Below, piece by piece: positions 1 through 8,616 of a stretch of 64,000 bases of DNA. Every line of letters begins with the position of its first letter. The first letter of the stretch is position 1. Origin of the DNA: Acuticoccus sp. MNP-M23 (GTDB lineage: Bacteria; Pseudomonadota; Alphaproteobacteria; Rhizobiales; Amorphaceae); NCBI RefSeq assembly GCF_031195445.1, contig NZ_CP133480.1, forward strand, positions 682,001 to 746,000. The letters are read 5' to 3'. Made by a program: the position numbers and the translations under genes. The notes beneath the pieces are model-generated. The model searched no databases. It saw only the letters and a list, made by a program, of their open reading frames with translations, and was not told the DNA's origin.

Positions 1-527
1 AGCGCATTCTTGAAGGAGCCGCTGCGCCGGCCGAACTTGGCGTAGGCCGTGCTGTCGCGCTGGCCATGGGCCGACAGCGCGACGTTGGCCGCAGGGGGAG
101 CCGCCACGACCGTTGGAACCGGAGGCGGCGCCGACACCAGGCCGCTCACCACCGCATCGGGCGCACTGAAGAGCGAGGCGACCGGGCCATCGTTGGCCGC
201 CGCGTAGGCGCTGGCAACCGGCACGGCAACGCCGTTTTCCACGCGGCCCACCACCTTGGCCCGGCTCGGGCGGCGGCGCGGCAACGCGTGGCCTGCCGCA
301 ATCTGCGCGGCAACGGCCGGCGCCGTTTCGGGCGCTTCGGCAAAGGCGTTGTCGAAGCGGGCGGGCGCGGCAGCGCGCACGGGATTGCCGCGCGGCAACG
401 GAGAATCAACCAGAACGACCCCGGATGACACCACCGGCGGGCGCAAGGGCGCTGCGGTTGCGGTTTCGGGGCCGAGCGCACCGGCGGCCATCGCCGCGGC
501 AATGGCGAACGTGGTGGGTGAACGCAT
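1..527 (-). CDS. Exported protein, N-terminal part only (runs off the window)
   Basis: An open frame begins with ATG at 527 and continues past base 1, so only about 175 N-terminal residues are visible. The first ~25 residues form a signal peptide (MRSPTTFAIAAAMAAGALGP...), followed by an Ala/Pro-rich low-complexity stretch typical of a periplasmic linker. It is divergent from dapA. In many Hyphomicrobiales a soluble lytic murein transglycosylase gene sits divergently beside dapA, so that is a candidate by context, but the catalytic domain lies outside the window and nothing visible proves it. No homologous domain could be recognised in the visible part. Confidence 0.55.
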   Translation of the reverse strand, partial: MRSPTTFAIAAAMAAGALGPETATAAPLRPPVVSSGVVLVDSPLPRGNPVRAAAPARFDNAFAEAPETAPAVAAQIAAGHALPRRRPSRAKVVGRVENGVAVPVASAYAAANDGPVASLFSAPDAVVSGLVSAPPPVPTVVAAPPAANVALSAHGQRDSTAYAKFGRRSGSFKNA

Positions 528-831
528 CAAGAACTCCGAACGCAAACGCTGAAAGATCGAACGATAGGGCATTTTGCTTGCCAATTCGGTAATCAAATAG
601 TGAGGCTTGAAGAAAGTCTACACCCTGAAGTTGCCGAAGTCGTCCGCCCTTCGTCCAGCGGGGCGTTTGCAGCAAGTGGGCGGCACTTTGGCGCACGCCG
701 TGAAGCACCGCGTTCGTTTCCCGTCGCCCCCTCGTTGCGCCGGTGACACAAAACTGCCCTTGCGCGAAGGTTCCCTTTGGCACGAGGCCGAAAGTGGCGC
801 TAAAGGTCGGAGCAAAGCGGGAGGACCAAAA
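528..831. other. Divergent intergenic region upstream of dapA
   Basis: This roughly 300-base gap separates the divergent exported-protein gene and dapA. It must contain both promoters. No convincing small gene, RNA or operator was seen. The frame of dapA stays open upstream to 607, but the residues there do not resemble DapA. Confidence 0.5.
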
Positions 832-1710
832 TTGTTCACAGGCTCAATAACGGCGCTCGTCACACCATTTCGCGACGGCAAGATCGACGAGCGGGCGTTT
901 ACGGACCTCATCGACTGGCAGATCGCGTCGGGCACCAACGGGTTCGTGCCCGTGGGCACGACCGGCGAATCCCCCACGCTCAGCCATGAAGAGCACCGCC
1001 GCGTGGTGGAGCTCTGCGTGGAAACGACGTCCGGACGCGTCCCGGTGATTGCCGGCGCTGGCTCCAACTCCACCCGCGAGGCTGTCGCGCTGGCCGAACA
1101 CGCCGAAAAGGCCGGCGCCACCGGCGTGCTGGTGGTCACCCCCTACTACAACAAGCCGAGCCAGGCGGGCTTGTTCGCTCACTTCAGCGCCGTTGCGAAG
1201 GCCGTCAGCCTGCCCATCATCATCTACAACATTCCGCCCCGCTCGGTGGTGGACATGAGCGTGGAGACCATGGCGGCGCTGGCCGACGCCCACCCCAACA
1301 TCGTCGGCGTCAAGGATGCGACCGCCAACCTTGCGCGGGTCAGCCGGCAGCGCGCCGCCTGCGGCGAAAAGTTCGTGCAGCTTTCCGGTGAGGATGCCAC
1401 GGCGCTTGCCTTCAACGCCCACGGTGGCATCGGGTGCATTTCGGTCACGGCCAACGTGGCGCCCAAAGAGTGCGCGGACTTTCAGGCTGCCTGCACCCGA
1501 GGCGATTACAAGGCGGCGCTCGCCATGCAGGATGTGCTGATGCCGCTGCACGACGCGATGTTTGTGGAGCCCAACCCGGCCGGGCCGAAATATGCCCTGT
1601 CGCGCCTCGGCAAGATCGCCAACGAGCTGCGTGAGCCCCTCGTTCCGGTGAGTGCGCCCACCGCTGCCATCATCGACAAGGCTATGGCCCTTGCCGGATT
1701 GAGCGACTGA
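832..1710 (+). CDS. dapA: 4-hydroxy-tetrahydrodipicolinate synthase
   Basis: DapA condenses pyruvate with aspartate semialdehyde, the first committed step of the lysine/diaminopimelate pathway in the cytoplasm. The 292-residue length equals the usual family length. Visible signatures are GTTGES (residues 42-47), VTPYYNKP (103-109), the tyrosine of IYNIPPRS (132) and the Schiff-base lysine in GVKDA (161). The start is taken as TTG at 832 because it follows a GGGAGGA ribosome-binding site at 820-826 and gives the canonical N-terminus [12 protein letters not shown]; the frame is open further upstream but that part is not DapA-like. In many relatives smpB follows dapA; here it does not. Confidence 0.95.
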   Translation: MFTGSITALVTPFRDGKIDERAFTDLIDWQIASGTNGFVPVGTTGESPTLSHEEHRRVVELCVETTSGRVPVIAGAGSNSTREAVALAEHAEKAGATGVLVVTPYYNKPSQAGLFAHFSAVAKAVSLPIIIYNIPPRSVVDMSVETMAALADAHPNIVGVKDATANLARVSRQRAACGEKFVQLSGEDATALAFNAHGGIGCISVTANVAPKECADFQAACTRGDYKAALAMQDVLMPLHDAMFVEPNPAGPKYALSRLGKIANELREPLVPVSAPTAAIIDKAMALAGLSD

Positions 1711-1810
1711 TCCGCCGATCTGCCAGCTGGTCTTGCCGGTAAAAAGCTGCTGGTCTTCAAAACCCCGAAACAGTCCGCTGGAGCACAGCGCCGACATGAA
1801 TGGAGCACCG

Positions 1811-2143
1811 ATGACACGCCACACCATGCTTCTGGCTGCACTCGCCGCCGGCGCCTTCAGCCTCGCGGTCGTCCCCGTCGAGGCCAAGCCGGCGCGCTGC
1901 TACAGCACCGACGAAGGCGACTATGCGTGCGACTTCAAGCAGTTTGGCGGTGACGGCAGCTTCACCGTCTCCGCCCCCCTGCGGCCGACCTACACCATCT
2001 CCATCACCGGGCGGGACGAGGCTGACGGCTTTTCCGACTATGGCAACGGCAACATCCCCCTGCCCGGCCCGTTCTACCGCTCCAGTTCGGACCGGGCCTG
2101 CTGGATCTCCGACGCCACGGCTTTCGAGGTCTGCGCGTACTGA
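1811..2143 (+). CDS. Small exported protein of unknown function
   Basis: A 110-residue protein with a clear signal peptide (residues 1-25, leucine/alanine-rich, ending near VPVEA). The mature part has four cysteines (GRCY/YACD region near the N-terminus and ACWIS/EVCAY near the C-terminus), suggesting two disulfides in a small periplasmic or secreted fold. Start ATG 1811 is preferred because GGAGCACC lies just upstream; ATG 1796 in the same frame is an alternative. It stands alone between dapA and a glutathione transferase gene. No family was recognised. Confidence 0.6.
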   Translation: MTRHTMLLAALAAGAFSLAVVPVEAKPARCYSTDEGDYACDFKQFGGDGSFTVSAPLRPTYTISITGRDEADGFSDYGNGNIPLPGPFYRSSSDRACWISDATAFEVCAY

Positions 2144-2249
2144 AACCGGCTGCACCGGCGTGACGCGCAAAAAAGGTGACATAGCACGCGATTGAAGAAT
2201 GAGCGCCATCGGTCTATCTCCCGCTTCAGATCCGAAGGAGCATGGACCG

Positions 2250-2954
2250 ATGAGCGACACCCCCATTGCGCTGTACTACTGGCCGACACCGAACGGCTGG
2301 AAAGTTTCGATCATGCTGGAGGAGCTTGGGCTTCCCTATGAGGTCCACATGGTCAACATCGGCGCCGGCGACCAGTTCAAGCCGGACTTTCTGGCCATCT
2401 CCCCCAACAACCGGATGCCCGCGATCATTGATCCGGATGGGCCGGACGGGCGCGAGATCTCCGTTTTCGAGAGCGGGGCAATCCTGCAATATCTCGCCCG
2501 CAAGACCGGCAAGTTCTACGGCAAGGATGAGCGCGCCCGCATTGCGGTCGATGAGTGGCTGATGTGGCAGATGGGCGGCTTCGGCCCGATGCTCGGCCAG
2601 AACCACCACTTCAACAAATACGCTCCGGAGGACGTCCCTTACGCCAAGGAGCGCTATATCAACGAAACGCACCGCCTCTACGGCGTGCTCGACACAAGGC
2701 TCGACAACCGCGAGTTCATTGTGGACGACTACTCCATCGCCGACATGGCCGCATACGGCTGGTCCACCGGCTGGGAAAACCAGAAGATGGACATCGACGA
2801 GTTTCCCAACGTGAAGCGCTGGATGGCCGCCATGGCCGCCCGCCCTGCCGTGGAGCGCGGCATGGCCGTCGGCCGCGAAGAGCGCGAGAAGATGCAGCTT
2901 GCCACCAACAAGGACCAGCAGGCGATGCTGTTTGGCCAGCGCGCCCGCCGATAG
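2250..2954 (+). CDS. Nu-class glutathione S-transferase (YfcG/YghU-like)
   Basis: A 234-residue cytosolic protein with an N-terminal thioredoxin-fold domain (about 1-90, with YYWPTPNGWKV at the glutathione site, the cis-Pro motif NNRMPAI, and FESGAIL contacting glutathione) and an all-alpha C-terminal domain (MADMAAYGW-type region near 165). The TPNGxKVSIMLEELGLPYE pattern is that of the nu class, whose members show disulfide-bond reductase and peroxidase activity. ATG 2250 follows AAGGAG at 2235-2240. It converges with the CoA-transferase gene, with a strong hairpin between them. The physiological substrate cannot be told from sequence. Confidence 0.88.
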   Translation: MSDTPIALYYWPTPNGWKVSIMLEELGLPYEVHMVNIGAGDQFKPDFLAISPNNRMPAIIDPDGPDGREISVFESGAILQYLARKTGKFYGKDERARIAVDEWLMWQMGGFGPMLGQNHHFNKYAPEDVPYAKERYINETHRLYGVLDTRLDNREFIVDDYSIADMAAYGWSTGWENQKMDIDEFPNVKRWMAAMAARPAVERGMAVGREEREKMQLATNKDQQAMLFGQRARR

Positions 2955-2959
2955 AAGCT

Positions 2960-2986
2960 GCGCGCCCGGCCGCAAGCCGGGCGCGC
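2960..2986. terminator. Strong GC hairpin between convergent genes
   Basis: A perfect 11-bp inverted repeat (GCGCGCCCGGC, loop CGCAA, GCCGGGCGCGC) fills the gap between the 3' ends of the glutathione transferase and CoA-transferase genes. The position suggests a bidirectional terminator, although there is no clear T-run. Confidence 0.6.
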
Positions 2987-2990
2987 GACC

Positions 2991-4220
2991 TCAGATGATG
3001 CCGCGGGACTTGAGGTCCGCCAGCTTGTCGTCGGCCATGCCCAGAATGTCCTTGAGCACGGCGTCGTTGTGCTCGCCAAGGTCGGGACCCGCGTGGCGGA
3101 TGTGGCCCGGCGTTTCGGACAGGCGCGGTGCCACGTTCTGCATTTTCAGCGAGCCGAACACCGGCGCCGGCACTTCCACGATAGCCTCTCGCGCCTGGAA
3201 ATGGCGGTCGGCCATCATCTCGGGTGCTGTGTAGATGAGGCCTGCGGGCACGCCGGCTTCGGCCAGCACCTCTTCCAGATCGTCCAGCTTGAGGGTGCTC
3301 GTCCAGTCGGAGACCATGTTGTCCAGCTCGGCCTGCACCTCGCCTCTGGCGGTGTGGGTGGCGAATTTCGGGTCGGTTGCGAGTTCCGGCTTGCCCATGG
3401 CGGCGGCCAGCCGCTTGAACACATTGTCCTGGTTGGCGGCAATCAGCATCAGCTTGCCGTCTGCCGTCGGGTAGACGTTGGACGGGGCAATGTTGGGCAG
3501 CACCGCGCCGGTCCGCTCGCGCACATAGTCGGCCCGGTGATATTCGGTGATGAGGCTTTCCATCATGTTGAGCACCGCCTCGTAGATGGCGCTGTCCACC
3601 ACCTGGCCGCGGCCCGTACGCTCGCGGGCATGGATCGCCATCACCGCACCAAGCGCTGCATGGATTGCGGCAAGCTCGTCGCCGATGGAAATGCCCATGC
3701 GCGAGGGCGGCGTCGACGGGTCGCCCACCACATAGCGAAGGCCCCCCATCGCCTCACCGATGGCGCCAAAGCCGGCGCGCTTGGCGTAAGGCCCGGTCTG
3801 ACCGAAGCCGGTAACGCGAACCATCACGATGCGCGGGTTGATCTCGGACAGCTCTTCGTAGCCGAGATTCCACCGCTCCATGGTGCCGGGGCGGAAATTC
3901 TCGATCACGATGTCGCTCTGCGCAACCAGCTCCTTGACGATCGCCTGCCCCTCGGGTTCGCGCAGGTTAAGCGTCACCGACTTCTTGTTGCGCGCGACCA
4001 CCGGCCACCAGAGCGACTTGCCGTGCGGCTTCTCGCGGCCCCACTCGCGCAGGGGATCGCCCACACCCGGCTGCTCGAACTTGATCACTTCGGCGCCGAA
4101 GTCGGCCAGGAGCTGGCCGCAGAAGGGACCGGCCAGAAGCTGCCCCATTTCGATGACACGAAGGTCTGTGAGTGGTCCCTGCCGGTCGTTGACCGGGCGA
4201 TCGTCCGTCGACACCGCCAT
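2991..4220 (-). CDS. Class III acyl-CoA transferase (CaiB/BaiF family)
   Basis: A 409-residue cytosolic enzyme of the formyl-CoA transferase/CaiB family, which moves CoA between carboxylic acids through an aspartyl-CoA intermediate. Family motifs seen include DLRVIEMGQLLAGPFCGQLLADFGAEVIKFE near the N-terminus, ENFRPGTMERWNLGY, GFGQTGPYAKRAGFG, and the catalytic aspartate in GQVVDSAIYEA. ATG 4220 follows AGGAGC and begins MAVSTDDRP; the frame is open upstream but non-homologous. It is divergent from an HMG-CoA-lyase-family gene with only 138 bp between them, a pairing common in catabolic loci for leucine-type or itaconate/citramalate-type acids. The actual acid substrate cannot be read from sequence. 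Confidence 0.9.
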   Translation of the reverse strand: MAVSTDDRPVNDRQGPLTDLRVIEMGQLLAGPFCGQLLADFGAEVIKFEQPGVGDPLREWGREKPHGKSLWWPVVARNKKSVTLNLREPEGQAIVKELVAQSDIVIENFRPGTMERWNLGYEELSEINPRIVMVRVTGFGQTGPYAKRAGFGAIGEAMGGLRYVVGDPSTPPSRMGISIGDELAAIHAALGAVMAIHARERTGRGQVVDSAIYEAVLNMMESLITEYHRADYVRERTGAVLPNIAPSNVYPTADGKLMLIAANQDNVFKRLAAAMGKPELATDPKFATHTARGEVQAELDNMVSDWTSTLKLDDLEEVLAEAGVPAGLIYTAPEMMADRHFQAREAIVEVPAPVFGSLKMQNVAPRLSETPGHIRHAGPDLGEHNDAVLKDILGMADDKLADLKSRGII

Positions 4221-4358
4221 TTTCGCTCCTGAAGGTGAACCGGCAATTTTGAGCGGCCTGCTGCAAGTGCGCATGGCACGTTGGCAAGCCGCATCATCTC
4301 CGCCATATTGTGCTGAACCGACGATAATGTATCCAAATTGGAAAACCAAGGCGCACCC

Positions 4359-5285
4359 ATGGTTGAGCAGGAAATCAAAAGCGTAGAGATCGTGGAGGTC
4401 TCCCCGCGTGACGGGATTCAAAATCAGCCGAAAATCCTGTCGATGGATACAAAAGTCGCGTTGATCGAGAAGGCCATCGCGGCGGGTGCCCGGCGCATCG
4501 AGGCGGTGAGCTTCGTCAATCCCAAACGGGTCCCGCAGATGGCTGGCGCCGAAGAGCTGCTGGACCGTCTCCCCCGTGGGGCAGCGCGCTATATCGGCCT
4601 CGTCCTCAACCAGCGCGGCTTCGAGCGGGCCATCCGCACACCGCTCGACGAGGTCAATTTCGTGGTGGTGGCGAGCGATACCTTCAACCAGCGCAACCAG
4701 GGTGCCAGCACCGCCGACACCATCGGCGTCTGGGAAAATATTGCAGCCGAGGCACGCGGAACCGTGGCGACATCGGTGACCGTGGGCGCAGCGTTCGGCT
4801 GCCCGTTCGAGGGTGAGGTGCCCATCGACAGGCTGCTCCATGTGGTGGACGCCGTGATGGCGCACAGCCCCCACGAGCTGGCGCTGGCAGACACCATTGG
4901 GGTGGCGGCCCCGACCGACATCGAAGCGCGCGTCAGCGCCGTTCGAACACGCTTTCCGGACGTGCCGCTGCGCCTGCACCTTCACAACACGCGCAACACA
5001 GGCATCGCCAACGCCTATGCGGCCATCAAGGCGGGCGTTGCGGTGCTGGATTCCTCACTGGCCGGCTCCGGCGGGTGCCCGTTTGCGCCGCGCGCCACCG
5101 GCAACATTGCCACCGAAGATCTGGTCTACATGCTGGACCGCGCCGGGATCGAGACCGGCATGGACCTCGACGCCCTGTGCGATGCGGCGCGCTGGCTGGA
5201 AGACGCGCTCGACAACACCATGCCGGGAATGGTGATGAAGGCTGGCGGTTTTCCCGCTGAGGCGCCCGTACAGAGCGCGGCCTGA
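4359..5285 (+). CDS. HMG-CoA lyase family protein (hydroxymethylglutaryl-CoA or citramalyl-CoA lyase-like)
   Basis: A 308-residue TIM-barrel DRE-metallolyase-like enzyme cleaving a 3-hydroxy-3-methyl-acyl-CoA. It shows VEVSPRDGIQNQP (metal and substrate aspartate/arginine), the HLHNTRN motif with metal-binding histidines, and the glycine-rich loop GSGGCPFAPRATGN containing the catalytic cysteine of true HMG-CoA lyases. Start ATG 4359 (AAGG upstream) is preferred; TTG 4338 is an in-frame alternative. The divergent CoA-transferase and the downstream GntR regulator, one base away, suggest a small regulated catabolic unit in which an acid is activated to its CoA ester and then cleaved. Confidence 0.88.
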   Translation: MVEQEIKSVEIVEVSPRDGIQNQPKILSMDTKVALIEKAIAAGARRIEAVSFVNPKRVPQMAGAEELLDRLPRGAARYIGLVLNQRGFERAIRTPLDEVNFVVVASDTFNQRNQGASTADTIGVWENIAAEARGTVATSVTVGAAFGCPFEGEVPIDRLLHVVDAVMAHSPHELALADTIGVAAPTDIEARVSAVRTRFPDVPLRLHLHNTRNTGIANAYAAIKAGVAVLDSSLAGSGGCPFAPRATGNIATEDLVYMLDRAGIETGMDLDALCDAARWLEDALDNTMPGMVMKAGGFPAEAPVQSAA

Positions 5286-5286
5286 C

Positions 5287-5943
5287 ATGATGGACGGCGA
5301 GCCGCAGAGGGCCGCTGATCTCGCCTACCTCGCCCTGCGCGACGCAATCCTCACCGGCGAGCTTGCGCCCAACGTGCGGCTGACCGAGACAGCGCTCGCC
5401 GAAAGCCTCGCCCTCTCGCGGACCCCCGTGCGCGATGCGATCCGCCGGCTCATCATGGAGGGGTTCTTGTCCCGCGTCCGGGGTGAGGGCTTGCGCGTGA
5501 TCGGCCTTCAGCCCGACGAGGTGGAGCAGATCTTCCAGATCCGGCTGATGCTGGAGCCGTTCGCCGCCCGGCGTGCCGCCCGCTTCGCCACCGATGCGCA
5601 GATTGCCGAGCTGCGCGACCTTGCCGAAGAGATGTACGCCATCACCCCGCCCTCCGACGCCGAGGAGAGCAAGCGGTTGCCGGAGCGCAATTCCCGCTTC
5701 CACAACCTCATCATGGAGGCGGCAAAATCGCCGCGGCTGTCCACAATGCTGGCGGCGACGGTCAATGTCGGGCTCGTCCTTCGCACCTTTCGGATGTACG
5801 GCGAGCGCGACATGGTCCGCTCTGCCCGCCACCATCTGGAAATTGCCGACGCCATCGAGGCACGGGCGCCGGAGTGGGCGGCCAGCGTTATGGCGTCCCA
5901 CCTCCATGCCGCAGCAGCCGTTGCCATGCGCGGGGATGACTGA
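5287..5943 (+). CDS. GntR-family regulator, FadR (FCD) subgroup
   Basis: A 218-residue transcription factor. Residues ~8-70 are a winged helix (LRDAILTGELAPNVRLTETALAESLALSRTPVRDAIRRL), and residues ~85-210 are the all-helical FCD ligand domain with the usual metal ligands (SRFHNLIMEAA, RHHLEIADAIEAR, ASHLHAAA). It starts one base after the stop of the lyase gene and is probably co-transcribed with it. By context it likely controls the lyase/CoA-transferase divergent promoter at 4221-4358, but no operator was identified by eye. Confidence 0.88.
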   Translation: MMDGEPQRAADLAYLALRDAILTGELAPNVRLTETALAESLALSRTPVRDAIRRLIMEGFLSRVRGEGLRVIGLQPDEVEQIFQIRLMLEPFAARRAARFATDAQIAELRDLAEEMYAITPPSDAEESKRLPERNSRFHNLIMEAAKSPRLSTMLAATVNVGLVLRTFRMYGERDMVRSARHHLEIADAIEARAPEWAASVMASHLHAAAAVAMRGDD

Positions 5944-5979
5944 ACACGCCGGCGGTCCCTCACAGCGCGCGTAAAACGA

Positions 5980-7137
5980 TCAGCCCGCCAGTGGTTCGCG
6001 CTGGGCTGGCCGCGCTGCCGGGCGCGAGATGCCGGCGGACGTCTTGCCCGCCCCGTCACCGCTATTGCCGAACAACATCCGGTCACGGCCGCTCATCTTG
6101 GCCCGGTAGAGCGCCCGGTCCGCCACCTCCAGTGCGGCGTCGAGCGCCATCGGCACCTCGCTCCAGCAGATGCCGACGCTTGCGGTGACCGGAACGCCGA
6201 ATTCCAGTTCGGTGGTGCCCACCGCAGCGATCGCTTCGCGGATCCGCTTCACGACAATGGCGGTCTGCGTCTTGTCCGCGCCCGGCAGGCAGACCGCAAA
6301 TTCCTCACCGCCGAAACGGGCGGCAATGTCCGCATCGCGAATGGTCGCGCGCAGGCGCCTCGATACACTGACGAGAACGCGGTCGCCGACAGCATGTCCG
6401 AACGTGTCGTTCACCTTCTTGAAATGGTCGAGGTCGATGAGGATGCAGGCTGTTCCCGAGGAGACCGGATTGCGGGTCAGTGTGGCATAGAGCGTCTCGA
6501 ACGCCCGGCGGTTCATCAGACCCGTCAGCGGATCCACAGAGGCCTGATGCGACAGGTGCCGCTCACGCTGATTGCGCCTTTGATCGCGTTCGAGGATCCC
6601 GCCAACCAGCATCGCGCCGACGATGTTGATCGACACCAGAAACGGCAACGCGGTTGTCAGGATCGGCCACCAGCTTTCTCGCGGCAGCAAAAACGTGCAG
6701 ACGTAGGACACACTGATTGCCAGCCCAAGGGCCAGAAAATGTTTCCCCTTGATGTCCGGCACACCGCGCGAGAGGTGCCGCCAGACAAGCCCGGCAACAG
6801 TGGCCAGCAAGAGAGACAGTACGCAGACGTGCGCATGCCCCGTCTCCTCGGCAAACCGTGTCGCGGCCGCTATGGCGAAACCGACGAGAGCAGCAAGCGG
6901 CCCGCCGAAGGCACCGGCACACCCGACGAAAAGATTGCGCGGATCGATCTGAACGCCGCTCACCACCATGATCGGCTGCAGCGACGCGGCGACCACACCC
7001 ATACCGAGAATCAGTCCGAACACGATCTGCCGGGTCAGGCGCGCCGAAACCGACCGCCTGACGAACACGAAGAAAAGCGCACTCAGCGCCATCAGGCCGG
7101 CAAAATCCAATAAAGGGATCAGGTAAAGCGAGAGCAT
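5980..7137 (-). CDS. Membrane-bound diguanylate cyclase (5TM-LYT sensor + GGDEF)
   Basis: A 385-residue inner-membrane protein that should make cyclic di-GMP. The first ~185 residues contain five to six hydrophobic helices of the LytS-like (5TMR-LYT) sensor type, including NLFVGCAGAFGGPLAALVGF. The GGDEF domain occupies ~200-365: DPLTGLMNRRAFE at 202-214, the active-site loop GGEEF at 276-280 and a product-inhibition I-site RDAD at 267-270, so the enzyme looks active and feedback-inhibited. ATG 7137 is chosen because GGAG lies just upstream and the peptide begins with the first helix (MLSLYLIPLL). It is monocistronic, converging with the GntR gene. Confidence 0.9.
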   Translation of the reverse strand: MLSLYLIPLLDFAGLMALSALFFVFVRRSVSARLTRQIVFGLILGMGVVAASLQPIMVVSGVQIDPRNLFVGCAGAFGGPLAALVGFAIAAATRFAEETGHAHVCVLSLLLATVAGLVWRHLSRGVPDIKGKHFLALGLAISVSYVCTFLLPRESWWPILTTALPFLVSINIVGAMLVGGILERDQRRNQRERHLSHQASVDPLTGLMNRRAFETLYATLTRNPVSSGTACILIDLDHFKKVNDTFGHAVGDRVLVSVSRRLRATIRDADIAARFGGEEFAVCLPGADKTQTAIVVKRIREAIAAVGTTELEFGVPVTASVGICWSEVPMALDAALEVADRALYRAKMSGRDRMLFGNSGDGAGKTSAGISRPAARPAQREPLAG

Positions 7138-7570
7138 CGTGGTCTCCAGACTCCTCACGATCTTCGCATCGCACCGAAAATAAAGAGGAATTCTCAATCG
7201 CCTCACCCGTACACCCGGTCACAACGTTCTTAAAGGCCCTCTTCGGACTGTTTCAGGAGTTTTTGCAGCAGCTCAGCCGTTGGCTCAGTCCATCGCCCCA
7301 CCGCGACGTCCGGCCATTGCGCGTGCCTTGCCTGATGCCCTCCGACGACCCCGATTGCTGCCGCAATGCACTTGGCGGCGCATGCCGGGGGCGGACGTGA
7401 ATGCACCGCACAGCACGACGACGGCGCCCCGCGACGACCTTTGCCGCGACGCCTTGCGGAAGCCTCAGCTGCCATGCTACCGGACATCCCAAGAGCGTTG
7501 CGGTTGTAGCCTGTTTTGGATGTGCCGGATTGGTGCTGATCAGGGTGGGTCTGGCTGACACGTTCGGTAC
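7138..7570. other. Non-coding gap before tRNA-Ser
   Basis: No gene with family signatures was seen in this 430-base stretch on either strand. It should hold the promoters for the diguanylate cyclase and the tRNA. Confidence 0.5.
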
Positions 7571-7660
7571 GGAGCCGTGGCCGAGAGGCTGAAGGCGGCG
7601 GTTTGCTAAACCGTTAGGCGGGGTAAACCCGTCTCGAGGGTTCGAATCCCTCCGGCTCCG
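7571..7660 (+). tRNA. tRNA-Ser (anticodon GCU)
   Basis: The acceptor stem GGAGCCG pairs with CGGCTCC, followed by discriminator G (7660) and an encoded CCA (7661-7663). The D-arm GTGGCCGAGAGGCTGAAGGC is followed by an anticodon stem GCGGT/ACCGT with loop TTGCTAA, giving anticodon GCU, which reads AGC/AGU. A long class II variable arm and the T-arm GGGTTCGAATCCC complete the serine tRNA. Its 3' end is repeated exactly at 18723-18737 and served as the integration site of the adjacent element. The element restores the 3' end, so the tRNA stays intact. Confidence 0.97.
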
Positions 7661-7663
7661 CCA
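7649..7663 (+). repeat. attL core: 3' end of tRNA-Ser
   Basis: CCTCCGGCTCCGCCA is shared base for base with 18723-18737. It covers the end of the T-arm, the acceptor 3' strand and CCA, the classic crossover region for tRNA-targeting tyrosine integrases. Confidence 0.88.
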
Positions 7664-7971
7664 TCATCCCTCCTAACCAATTGAAATGGCTTGGAATTTT
7701 AACCGGGCTTTTGATGTACCAGCCATAGCACCTGCCATCCTCAGCGCCGACGATCTCGTGCGATTCCGTGGTAGCCTCGGCAGCTCCATGCGGTAGAGTT
7801 GCGACATAAAATTCGTAACGGGTCGATTTTGATACCGGGACCAATATCCGTTTTAAGCGGAAAATCCATTTTATATCAGGGCACAATACCAATGATATGT
7901 GGGTGCACATTGAACCAAACATTCGAAATTCACATTTCTGTGGAGGTTCACGGATGTGTGGAACGTGCTAA
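7664..7971. other. AT-richer non-coding leader of the element
   Basis: About 300 bases between the attachment core and hicA, clearly lower in GC than the flanking chromosome. No supported gene; it presumably holds the hicAB promoter. A minus-strand frame that runs into the tRNA is an artefact. Confidence 0.5.
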
Positions 7972-8160
7972 ATGAATGCTCCTGAGCTGAAACGCTGGCT
8001 AAGCAAGCATGGGTGCACGTTCGACACGCATAAGGGCGGCAGCGGCCACCTCACCGTCAAAAGAGGAGATAGGAAAACGCAGCTGCCGATGCACGGTGGC
8101 CGTAAAGAGTTGGGAAGCGGTTTAGTGGCGAAGATTAAGAAGGATTTGGGGTTAGCATAA
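7972..8160 (+). CDS. hicA: HicA-type mRNA interferase toxin
   Basis: A 62-residue protein with the HicA fold (double-stranded RNA-binding-like): an N-terminal helix ELKRWLSKHGCTF, the catalytic-histidine motif GGSGHLTVKRG, and HGGRKELGSGLVAKIKKDLGL. HicA toxins cleave mRNA when not bound by HicB. Its stop overlaps the hicB start by one base (TAATG), so the pair is translationally coupled. It lies just inside the left end of the satellite-like element and converges with the element's late genes. It may stabilise the element or act in inter-phage defence. Confidence 0.9.
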   Translation: MNAPELKRWLSKHGCTFDTHKGGSGHLTVKRGDRKTQLPMHGGRKELGSGLVAKIKKDLGLA

Positions 8161-8606
8161 TGGCCTTCTACCCTATCAAATTTGCGATCGATGGTGACTC
8201 TTGGCTTGTGACCTCGCCTGACTTTCCCGAGGTCACAACGTTTGGCGACACACAGGAAGATGGCGCGAGAAACGCCGTAAGTGCTATCGAGGAAGCTATT
8301 TCGTCTCGGATGGCTGATAATCAGGTTTTGCCTCCGCCCTATGACGATCGCGAGGGTGGCCAGTATGCGGTGCAGCTACCATCGATGAGCCTGCTCAAGT
8401 CTTGGCTCTATATGATTTGTAAGCTCGATAATATTAGCCGTGCAGAGTTGCAGAGGCGGCTCGACGTGGGACGTGAAACCATCGATCGTCTCTTTCGGCT
8501 AGATCACAATAGCAAGCTTGATCAACTTGAACGGGCTTTTGAAGCTGTGGGGCATCCGCTTGAGTTTGGTCCTGCCGGGCGGGCATGGACTCATGAAGCC
8601 GCCTAA
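8160..8606 (+). CDS. hicB: HicB-type antitoxin with C-terminal HTH
   Basis: A 148-residue antitoxin: the N-terminal ~70 residues have the partial RNase-H fold of HicB (YPIKFAIDGDSWLVTSPDFPEVTTFGDT..A..NAVSAIEEAI), and the C-terminal part is a helix-turn-helix (NISRAELQRRLDVGRETIDRLFRLDHNSKLDQLERAFEAVG) that should bind the hicAB promoter for autoregulation. It ends 10 bases from the convergent zinc-finger gene. Confidence 0.88.
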   Translation: MAFYPIKFAIDGDSWLVTSPDFPEVTTFGDTQEDGARNAVSAIEEAISSRMADNQVLPPPYDDREGGQYAVQLPSMSLLKSWLYMICKLDNISRAELQRRLDVGRETIDRLFRLDHNSKLDQLERAFEAVGHPLEFGPAGRAWTHEAA

Positions 8607-8616
8607 GCTCCGGCGC

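Noticed and set aside
607-831. A 75-residue N-terminal extension of DapA
   Set aside because: The extension is not DapA-like. TTG 832 has a good ribosome-binding site and gives the standard length.
3069-4232. Long plus-strand frame opposite the CoA-transferase
   Set aside because: Shadow of the real minus-strand gene in high-GC DNA; His/Arg-rich translation without family pattern.
7614-7922. A 102-residue minus-strand frame running from the leader into tRNA-Ser
   Set aside because: Its C-terminus (AEPEGFEPSRRVYPA) is the antisense translation of the tRNA-Ser 3' half, a well-known annotation artefact.
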